Below, piece by piece: positions 1 through 6,539 of a DNA stretch of 10,944 nucleotides. The stretch is from Paramacrobiotus metropolitanus (Eukaryota; Tardigrada; Eutardigrada; Parachela; Macrobiotidae), in NCBI RefSeq assembly GCF_019649055.1, contig NW_026570494.1, forward strand, positions 64,001 to 74,944, read 5' to 3'. The notes below the pieces were generated by a model. That model had not been told where the DNA came from. It saw nothing but the letters and a program-made list of their open reading frames with translations, and made no database searches. The translations under genes were made by a program, and so were the position numbers. The stretch's first letter is position 1. Each line of letters starts with the position of its first letter.

Positions 1-325
1 TATGTATCGTAGTCTGAGTTATTAACCCCATAAATCCGGGGTGTCGCTCGTTAATGGCTTTTTTGCATATACGGCATGTACAACCTCCCAGCATGCTGTA
101 ATAGCCGCGTTGTCGCATGATATATGACTGACAATCTGCATGCCGTGACGTCAACCCCCTATACCATCCAATTATCCCGCGACAGCATCCCCGGAAATGA
201 TACTGTGTTTTATAGACAAGCATGCGGCATTATTGTGTAATATAGATAATAGATAATGTAACCGGTGGCGTTGACTGTTTAATCCCGGTTGCTGACGATG
301 GTTACATCTGTGCGTGTGTTGTTAG
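1..325. other. upstream flank or intron of the receptor, no supported exon
   Basis: The first exon seen begins mid-codon, so at least one earlier exon must exist. A GC-richer stretch near 137-210 is open in one frame, but it lacks a phase-2 donor and family similarity I can recognise. This is most likely intronic sequence. Confidence 0.5.
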
Positions 326-359
326 GGACGCCGTGTATGCCTACGCGTACGCCCTCAAG
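326..359 (+). CDS. receptor exon a: ligand-binding domain, DAVYA motif
   Basis: A 34-nt exon between the acceptor TTAG at 322-325 and the donor GTAAGC at 360. Its first base completes a codon from an upstream exon, so the gene continues to the left. It encodes DAVYAYAYALK, matching the conserved VxDAVYAxAHAL helix near the end of the mGluR flytrap domain. It ends in phase 0. Confidence 0.8.
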
Positions 360-3300
360 GTAAGCCCAGGGATTACATTGTCAGCTGTTGTCTGTGTTCT
401 GTGGGATAAATGCCGGTCTTCCTTCGCGACAGGACATGCACCGCGTCAAGTGCGGCGTCAACGCCTCGGGACTGTGCCCGGCGATGCGGCTGATCCAGGG
501 CGCCGATGTTAAGCTCCATCTGACAAATGTCAGCTTCACCGGTAAGCCCTACGTGCCGGCATTACACCGGCTTCGCGGCACCCCCGCGCCTTATTTTTCA
601 AAGTTTTTGTAGGGTTGATAATCGAACGGCTTTGAACCGTTTTTGATGAGATTTAAATAAAATCCGAAATCAGCAAAGGTTTTCTAACAATTAAATGAGG
701 ATTTAATTTTCTAATTATTTGATTCGAAATGTTTGAAAAGGGATCTCCTCTCGGCACTGACCTTTTATATATATAAAATTATTTTTTTAAACTAAATGTT
801 TTAAATTTTTTAATTTTTTTATTACGTATTTTTTATTTCGTATTTTATTTAACATTTATACAGTATAGATTGGATTTGTTTATTAATTTCTATATGACTT
901 TATTTTAAAAGATTTTCTAAAAATTAGATAATTAGGCCCGCACGTTTTCCCGAAGAAAATGCCGGTAATTAAGCTGTCATCCAGCGATACGTAACGGTCA
1001 CGTGCCTGCCGGCTGCACTTCCGGCTTGCGCTCCCACGTCCTTGCTCTTTGTTGCGTGTGTTATACAATGTACTCTGTATATGCAATTGCCTTTGTGACA
1101 GAGCCGGGCGGATCGAGTTTCCGTTTCTACCACGGATCGGAAGGGCAGCCGCGCTACACGATAATGAACCTACAGAGCCTGCCCAGCGCCGGCCGCCAGC
1201 CAGCAGCAACCGGCCACGCAGCGGGCTATCAGTGGAAGGAAGTCGGCAAATACTCGCGTAGGTGTCTCCGGTTGCAGGGAATCTCTTACGCCGAATTGTT
1301 GTCAATGTACTTTTATCTGCGTTATAGTGGATGAAGAGCGGGGATCAACGCTGATACTGAATAGAAGCGCGGCACAGTTCAAGCACTACCAGAATGAATT
1401 CCCCTCGCAACTTCCCTGGTACTGCTTTTACAGATATTAAAACTAACTGGTACTGCTTTTAAATTTTATATCAAATACATGTCGATATATATAAAAATAC
1501 ATATATGGTAACAACGATAATATTCTATTTAATTTATTAGAAACACATAGTAATAATCATTTAACCAATTAAATCTATATATGTTAAATCTCTACATACG
1601 TAATATATAAACTTATTTTAATTTAATATCATTATAATATTTTTTGACGTTTATATATTTTTAATAAAAATTTACTAAACAGTATTAATTAATGATGTAT
1701 TTTTACAGCAAAACCTGCGATATTGCTGGTAAGGTGGTTTAATTACCGGCAAATGCTCTTTGCGTATATAAAGAAATATTTTTCCTTCCAACAGCTAATG
1801 AAGTCCGCATCGGCCGCGGTGACGCGTGCTGCTCCAAATGTCTGCGTTGTGAATTATGGCAGGTCAGTTGAAAGATTTCCTAGCCCTTTCATCCAAGGAT
1901 TATTTTTCTTGGATTTTGTTAAAAATAAAAATTAAAACAATAATAATTCGGTGAACTGTGAATTTTAGTATCCGCATGAGAAGACGTGCCGCAACTGCCC
2001 GGAAGGTCACCTGGTCAACCTGACCTTTTTATCCGTCCACCGCAACCGCAGCCTATTCGACGAGAGTGCCTGCGCCCCGGTGGAGGCCGTCTTCCTGGAT
2101 TACGACTCGTTGTACGCCGCCCCGGTGCTGGCCGTCAGCATTGCCGGCTTAATCGGGACGTGCATCTGCGCCTGTGTCCTCCTGGCGCACCACATGACGC
2201 CTATCGTCAAGGCCGCCGGACGCGAACACCTCGGTAATTACTGCGCATATTACCATCTACTTGCATTATAAATACTCGTTATCCTCCTTATCGAAATAAA
2301 TTATCAGACGACTGTTTAATTAAAACAAAGCATTGCGATGGCCAATTATCGGTGTTCTGATTGTCAAAGTGAAGAAACCCAACCTGCGTATTTCTGTAGG
2401 TACCATCTACGTGCATAATAAATATCTTTTTATTATCGGAAATAATTTATTTGACGACTGTCTGATTAAAACAAAGCATTGTGATGGCTGGCATTCGGTA
2501 TTCTGAATGTCAGAGTGAAGAAACCCAACCTGTGTGTAGGTGTGCTGTTCGGGGCGCTGCTGGGCAGTTACGCCATGAACTTCATCATCCTGCACCGGCC
2601 GACGGCGTGGTCCTGCGTGATGGTCCGTTTTCTGGGCGTCCTGTACGCGCTGTGCAACAGCGCCCTTCTCATAAAAATCGCCCGTATATACCGCATCTTC
2701 AACACCCAGGAGTGCCACAAGACGCAAAAGCTCAAGTACATCTCGCCGCGGTCCCAACTGGCTCTCACCGGCATGTTCGTTTTCATCGAAGTGGTACGTA
2801 TAGTATGTAATCAAAATATATTAAAAAATAGTATTACTTATTATAAAATTAGTAATGCTAAATAAAAAAATTGTAATAAAGACAGTGCCTTCTTTCTTTT
2901 GCTAGGTGATTATCGCAGTATGGACTTGTTTTGAGCCACCGGCCGTCCTGGCCGTGTACCCCACCCGCTACACCCGCGAACTGGTCTGCTCCGATCTGCA
3001 CGACCTCAAACTGCTGTCCGGTCTGTGCTATCCGCTGATGCTGCTCTTCCCCATGGCGTATCTGGCGTTTCGGACGCGCACCTGCCCGGCGGCCTTCTCC
3101 GAGGCAAAATACACCGGCTACGGTATCTACCTGACCTTTATCAACGTCCTGACCTTTGTGCTGATTTATATTGGGAACAACGCCATTCCCATCCGCGTCA
3201 TCACCGTGTGTATCGGGCTGTGTTTGAACGCCAGTGTCATACTGGTTACGACATTTGTCACCAAAGGTACGTCAACGAATTATTGGTTCTGGTCTGGTGA

Positions 3301-4217
3301 AATTAAGTTGTAACCAACGGTGTGCCAATATATTCTTGCTGGGAAGACAGTATGTTTTGTCGTCCGTGGTACATCAACAATTTAATTTTGCTAATGAAGG
3401 TCTCAAATTAATTGTCACCAATGGTACATCAACGACTTCCTTTGGGTGACATTGATAATTTTTGCCATGAATCCGTGGTGTATCGATACTCAGCTGATCG
3501 ACAGTATTTGATTTTTGCTACCAAGGGTACTGCTTTAGGGGCAATAACAAGAATTTAACAAGAATTCATCCCACGTTAATTGGGACAAATTCTTCATTCG
3601 ATCATATTTGTTGAGCGAAGCTCGCCTTGTACATATTGAAAAATAAATTTAAAAAAGAATTTAACTTGTCAACAAGCGCTCGTAAACGATTCGCTGTTGA
3701 TCACTTTGATTTTTGTCGCCAAGAGAACAATTAAAAATTTGTTTCTGGTGACAGTATTATTAATGTCACCGAGCGCCAAGGGTACACCGATGATTCGCAG
3801 TAATGATGAATCCACGCACAGATAACCAAAGCATATTCTTTGCAGTGTATATCATTTTATTTCGACCGTACAAGAACTCCAAAGAGCGGATTATGGGCAA
3901 CGGCCGGTTATCGACGGGACGGCATACGTACTCCGCCGGGATGAACTCCATCACGAATCTCCCGACGTGTTCGGCCTGCCGGAGTCTCTTAAGTAAAACC
4001 GGTATTTTCCAATTTTGCTCAAACTTCTTGTAATGTTGATAATATTTTTCCAGATGCGCCAAGTAATGCGGTGTCCTCGCGGCATCAGTCCAACCCGGAA
4101 CTGTCGGCGCCTTTATCCCACAACGACATCCTCAAAGCGTTGGAGATGGGCGACGATACCAATAAACCGCGCAGCCGCACCAACACCATCGAACGCGATG
4201 CTCATACTGTTATTTGA
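326..4217 (+). CDS. metabotropic glutamate receptor-like class C GPCR, 5'-partial, 11 exons
   Basis: This is a cell-surface G-protein-coupled receptor of the mGluR family, which binds glutamate or a similar ligand in an extracellular clamshell domain and signals as a dimer. I join exons 326-359, 433-541, 1102-1257, 1328-1418, 1709-1728, 1795-1862, 1969-2233, 2540-2793, 2906-3266, 3846-3992 and 4054-4217. All junctions are GT-AG and phases match, giving 555 codons then TGA. In order the protein shows the flytrap-domain end (GLCPAM at 24-29), nine cysteines (130, 133, 148, 149, 152, 155, 166, 169, 194), TM1 at about 208-232 with TPIVKAAGRE at 236-245, C273 and C360 for the TM3-loop disulphide, YISPRSQL at 314-321, F396-x-E-A-K400, and VYIILF at 453-458 after TM7. 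N-glycosylation sequons lie in the ectodomain. The 5' exons with most ligand-binding residues are outside the window, so ligand identity cannot be judged. Orthology to a specific mGluR subgroup is not resolved. Confidence 0.9.
433..541 (+). CDS. receptor exon b: ligand-binding domain, GLCPAM motif
   Basis: The acceptor CGACAG ends at 432 and the donor GTAAGC starts at 542. It encodes DMHRVKCG...GLCPAM...LTNVSFT (residues 12-47), which aligns with the HNMHxxLCPGxxGLCPAM...VxFxG stretch of mGluRs. It ends in phase 1. N21-A-S and N-V-S are sequons. Confidence 0.88.
542..1101 (+). other. receptor intron 2 (560 nt)
   Basis: A GT-AG intron with GTAAGC donor and GACAG acceptor. The middle (about 620-920) is very AT-rich with T-runs, and both ends are GC-richer. 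The open frame continues past the donor to 612 but has no family match. Exon c gives a much better continuation. Confidence 0.75.
1102..1257 (+). CDS. receptor exon c: end of ligand-binding domain
   Basis: The acceptor GACAG ends at 1101. The codon split across exons b and c gives Glu48. The encoded GxxxRFYHGSEGQPRYTIMN matches the mGluR pattern VxFDxNGDxPxRYDIxNxQ, and YQWKEVGKYS matches YxxVGxW. I chose the donor GTAGGT at 1258: the alternative GT at 1262 leads to an immediate stop after exon d is joined. Confidence 0.88.
1328..1418 (+). CDS. receptor exon d: linker to cysteine-rich domain
   Basis: The acceptor TTATAG ends at 1327. Joined in phase 1 it reads LDEERGSTLILNRS and on to FPSQLP, which fits the weakly conserved linker before the first cysteine of the cysteine-rich domain. 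The donor GTACTG at 1419 leaves a split TG|C codon for Cys130. N-R-S is a sequon. Support comes mainly from frame and position. Confidence 0.78.
1419..1708 (+). other. receptor intron 4 with duplicated donor sequence
   Basis: An AT-rich intron of 290 nt. The 15-bp string CTGGTACTGCTTTTA spans the donor at 1416-1430 and is repeated exactly at 1447-1461. Use of the second donor would bring an in-frame TAA into the message. Confidence 0.75.
1709..1728 (+). CDS. receptor exon e: 20-nt microexon with first two CRD cysteines
   Basis: The acceptor TTTTTACAG ends at 1708 and the donor GTAAGG starts at 1729. The 20 nt complete Cys130, add KTCDIA, and leave a G for Ala137. Without it exons d and f do not join in frame, and the first two of the nine family cysteines would be missing. 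No other segment between 1419 and 1794 offers the cysteine pair in the right phase. Confidence 0.75.
1795..1862 (+). CDS. receptor exon f: cysteine-rich domain, CCxxCxxC
   Basis: The acceptor CCAACAG ends at 1794 and the donor GTCAGT starts at 1863. It encodes residues 138-159, NEVRIGRGDACCSKCLRCE and on to Trp-Gln, matching the mGluR signature ERxxxxKGxxCCWxCxPC. The Trp usual after the double Cys is Ser here. It ends in phase 0. Confidence 0.88.
1969..2233 (+). CDS. receptor exon g: end of cysteine-rich domain, TM1 and first loop
   Basis: The acceptor ATTTTAG ends at 1968 and the donor GTAATT starts at 2234. Residues 160-247 hold CRNCPEG (C166, C169), C194, a hydrophobic TM1 (about 208-232) rich in Cys, and MTPIVKAAGREHL, the family's hallmark TPIVKASGREL first-loop motif. 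Confidence 0.93.
2234..2539 (+). repeat. receptor intron 7 made of a two-copy tandem duplication
   Basis: Most of the intron is two diverged direct copies, 2251-2400 and 2401-2540. Both start TACCATCTAC, share ATTAAAACAAAGCATTG and GTGAAGAAACCCAACCTG, and end with GTAGG. The second copy's end is the acceptor used; the first copy's end is a duplicate acceptor. Splicing to the first would read into TGA before exon h. Confidence 0.85.
2540..2793 (+). CDS. receptor exon h: TM2-TM4
   Basis: The acceptor TGTGTAG ends at 2539 and the donor GTACGT starts at 2794. Residues 249-332 span TM2, the conserved Cys273 at the top of TM3, NSALLIKIARIYRIF (family: SYAALLTKTNRIYRIF), the second-loop YISPRSQL, and most of TM4. 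The family Thr-Asn in TM3 is Ile-Ala here. Confidence 0.93.
2906..3266 (+). CDS. receptor exon i: TM4-TM7
   Basis: The acceptor TTTGCTAG ends at 2905 and the donor GTACGT starts at 3267. Residues 333-452 include the end of TM4, extracellular loop 2 with Cys360, TM5 (about 367-389), the third intracellular loop FSEAKYTGY (family FNEAKxIGF), TM6 and TM7. The TM6 tryptophan of mGluRs is Val413 here. Confidence 0.93.
3254..3540 (+). repeat. degenerate ~53-bp tandem units repeating the exon i donor
   Basis: The donor context at the exon i end (TTGTCACCAAAGGTACGTCA) recurs in degenerate form. GGT cores fall at 3266, 3319, 3368, 3423, 3477 and 3526, a spacing of 49-55 bp. The unit at 3412 (TTGTCACCAATGGTACATCA) is nearly identical. 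A further related piece sits near 3773. Confidence 0.7.
3267..3845 (+). other. receptor intron 9 (579 nt)
   Basis: The largest intron in view, with a GTACGT donor and a CTTTGCAG acceptor. Its first half is the degenerate donor-repeat series. The second half is AT-rich with no exon I can support. Confidence 0.8.
3846..3992 (+). CDS. receptor exon j: end of TM7 and proximal tail
   Basis: The acceptor CTTTGCAG ends at 3845 and the donor GTAAAA starts at 3993. The split codon gives Val453, then YIILFRPYKNSKER, matching the KVYIILFHPExN motif that ends TM7 in mGluRs. The rest is a polar Ser/Thr/Asn-rich tail. Confidence 0.88.
4054..4217 (+). CDS. receptor exon k: C-terminal tail and stop
   Basis: The acceptor TTTTTCCAG ends at 4053. 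In phase 1 it reads 53 codons of a hydrophilic tail, then TGA at 4215-4217. Exon-like base composition ends at the stop. The last residues His-Thr-Val-Ile fit a class I PDZ-ligand pattern (Thr at -2, Ile at 0). I see no AATAAA close downstream. Confidence 0.8.
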
Positions 4218-5021
4218 TAAAGCTCCCGGTTTTTATTTACAGAGTGTTTTCTATTTGTGTGTATTCCTTTCCCTTGACATTTCAGATATATTATTTTGAT
4301 TTCTTTTCATCGCTCTTTTCCTGTGATATTTCCTACGCTCCAATACAGAGAATGTTTTTTGCTTAACGCATTTTTATCTACAGCGCTTCTACAGAATGTC
4401 ATTATGAAATCCAAATAAGGAAAGAATAACGACAAAACTGACATTTCGTAACGCTTCTCTGTAGTTTTAGCTTGAAAGCGCAGGATTTGGCTCAAAGTAC
4501 GCGAGGTTGAATCTCATTATCTCATGTTTTGGAGACCTTCCCGTGAACTTTGTATGTTAAGCTGCGGGACGTTCCCTGAAAAATCATTCTGTTCGAATCT
4601 AAAATATTTTGTAAAAATCTAGATTATCAAGGATGTCACACGCAGCACTGGTCAGACAGGTTAAGGGGGCCGCTAGCAGAAGAAAGCGGGTTTGGGAAAA
4701 CGGGAATGGTTTGAAAACGATGACCAGAAATGTGTTTTCACTACTTTGGTTGGACTCAGAGTAGAATTTAACTAAAGAATGCTACGACGCGAGCTTCCCT
4801 GGCCTCTATCTACCTCTGTAGACCGAGCTATTCATCAAACAAGGAAAAAACTTAAAGCCAAAAGCGATGCCTTTTCGACCAGCTGTCCCGCGACGAAGCT
4901 TCACGCCGCCAGATGACATTGCGTCGAATGTCTACGGCCGAAAGTCCTGCGATTAATTGTGTTCGGCGAAATGTCGCGGTGCCATGAAAGTAGACCTCGT
5001 TGCTAAAAACTGCCAGTCGAC
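4218..5021. other. intergenic, receptor 3' flank
   Basis: No coding region, tRNA or clear polyadenylation signal is visible. Open frames here are short and lack family features. The base composition is mixed, with a GC-richer patch near 4860-4990 that I cannot assign; an old transposon remnant is possible. Confidence 0.5.
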
Positions 5022-5351
5022 GATAACACTGACAAATTTATTTTGCGAGTTCTGTTTTATCCATTACCACTGTATTTTTACTCCTTGATTTGATTTTACT
5101 TCCTAATTCACTGTTTTGAAAAATTAAAATTGTTAGAGAACTTGCCAGTGGCGACTGTACTGAAACCCGAACAGACCGTGTGCTGCAAATCCATGCATTT
5201 TTAGAGCTCGATACATGGCGTCAGTGGCGAGATTCTTTAAAAATGTTACTCTTTCCAAACAGTGAATTAGGAAGCAAAATCAAATCAAGGAGTAAAACTA
5301 CAGTGGTAATGGATATTACAGAACTCACAAAATAAATTTATCAGTGTAATC
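5022..5351. mobile_element. foldback / MITE-like inverted-repeat element
   Basis: The segment 5035-5121 is the reverse complement of 5252-5338 with about 6 mismatches in 87 positions by eye. Weaker pairing continues outward to about 5022 and 5351, and inward to about 5154 and 5215, leaving a spacer of about 60 bp. It has no coding capacity. A non-autonomous hairpin transposon is the likeliest origin. I could not identify clean target-site duplications or a superfamily. Confidence 0.75.
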
Positions 5352-5710
5352 TGTAACAACTTTACAGGCTGTACAGCAATACGGCAGTGGCAATACATGC
5401 AATGATGTCAACCATTAAAATTAATTATGTCTGGCCACGCCCACTGGACCATTGCCGATGAAATCATGAAAGCATTTTTTTAAGTGTTTCCCAAACCTAT
5501 TCTGTCTTTAAACAAAAAATGAGATTTTTCCGAGGGGAGAGGTGGTGACCGAGCCCTGGTCAGTACTCTGTACATAATGATACTTCTTAAAGGGTAAAAC
5601 ACTCTTGGAAGAGGACAAAGGTCAGGGTGCATTGTAAATAGGATGAGTGCTCTCTGAGTCTTTTTAGCAATAAGCCGAACGCCTAGTTCAGCAATATAAT
5701 ATGGTAATTT
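5352..5710. other. intergenic, no gene seen
   Basis: No supportable coding region. It contains a fragment at about 5474-5508 resembling the satellite at the right of the window (see findings). Confidence 0.4.
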
Positions 5711-5877
5711 GCACCGAGCGCGAAGCGCGAGGTGCTGCAATAAGTCTTCGTCAAGAGCATAAAATTTGTCTGGCGCCACCAAGAGCGTACGTCACGCTTT
5801 TCAAATTCCACAATCCCAGTACCATTTCCCAGTGGTATTGGCGCTCGCGCTCCTGCAATAATGTGGTTCGCAACCAC
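5711..5877. repeat. GC-rich patch with short hairpins
   Basis: Positions 5711-5735 form GCACC-GA-GCGC-GAA-GCGC-GA-GGTGC, an almost perfect palindrome. Positions 5863-5877 form GTGGTT-CGC-AACCAC. The patch is CpG-rich against AT-rich surroundings, and an AT-rich (TAA)-type run follows at 5881-5920. It may be part of a dispersed repeat. Confidence 0.45.
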
Positions 5878-5943
5878 CGCTAGTAGTTATAATAATGCAA
5901 CTAATAATAGTAATAATAACGCAATCAAGTACAACAAACAGCT

Positions 5944-6004
5944 AAGTTTCGTACAGCACCACAACAGTTGCCTACGGCCAGTGCTGCGGTGCTGTACGAA
6001 ATTT
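5944..6004. repeat. strong hairpin, 17-bp stem and 27-nt loop
   Basis: AAGTTTCGTACAGCACC at 5944-5960 pairs with GGTGCTGTACGAAATTT at 5988-6004 with one mismatch. The loop is 27 nt. It could be an RNA hairpin or a transposon terminal repeat; nothing else decides between them. Confidence 0.6.
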
Positions 6005-6378
6005 GGCAGGTTTTGTACTGGCATTGGTACATGAACAGTAATTGTCATGGAGAAGGGAAGGCGCCAAAAGTGCATGGTCCGTTAATGAAGTATTCTTCGT
6101 CTGAAAAGCATATGAAACAGCCAAGTAAACGTTCTTACCCTTTAAAATTTATCTTATCTTTGACGGCCTGACTAGTGAGTGACGGTAATGGTACTGTGTC
6201 AAGTAATGACTCATTCACGGCAAATAAAACGTAGCCTGATTTGCTCGGTAATCTCCTTATATGTTATCAAAGTACATAATATGGAGATGATCGCAGAATG
6301 ATCCATGCATATTGTACTGCAAAGACAATGAGCTGGAGTGATATGGAAACCGCACAGTTGCGACTTGATGCAGTTTCT

Positions 6379-6402
6379 TATATAAAGATCTAGTTGTCAG
6401 TT
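6379..6402 (+). promoter_or_regulatory. possible TATA box and initiator of the small gene
   Basis: TATATAAAG at 6379-6387 is a good TATA match about 160 bp before the ATG at 6540. TCAGTT at 6397-6402 fits an arthropod-type initiator, but its spacing of about 20 bp from the TATA box is shorter than usual, so this is tentative. Confidence 0.3.
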
Positions 6403-6539
6403 GATGCGGTATCTAATTGTATTCTTACGTCTTTCCTTCACAGCTGCTAGGTCGGCATAGTCAATTTTCTTATGCTGCTTATTACGGTCTCTGCTAATTT
6501 ACGACACTACTGCGCTGCGATAGACATAATCTGCCCAAA

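Noticed and set aside
137-210. Open GC-richer stretch that could be an upstream receptor exon.
   Set aside because: No phase-2 donor follows it before 326 and no mGluR motif is recognisable.
929-970. Possible extra exon in intron 2 (GC-rich, with AG before and GTAATT after).
   Set aside because: Its length breaks the frame between exons b and c, and the receptor alignment has no gap needing it.
1262-1267. Alternative donor GTGTCT for exon c.
   Set aside because: Joining to exon d from here gives a TGA at once; GTAGGT at 1258 keeps the frame open.
883-1305. 140-codon minus-strand frame.
   Set aside because: It is antisense to receptor exon c, which has clear family motifs on the plus strand, and it shows no domain of its own.
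2407-2814. 135-codon minus-strand frame.
   Set aside because: It lies antisense to exon h (TM2-TM4), where the plus strand is clearly coding.
4487-4605. tRNA-like signals: TGGCTCAAAGTACG and GTTCGAATC.
   Set aside because: The boxes are about 100 bp apart and the sequence does not fold into a cloverleaf.
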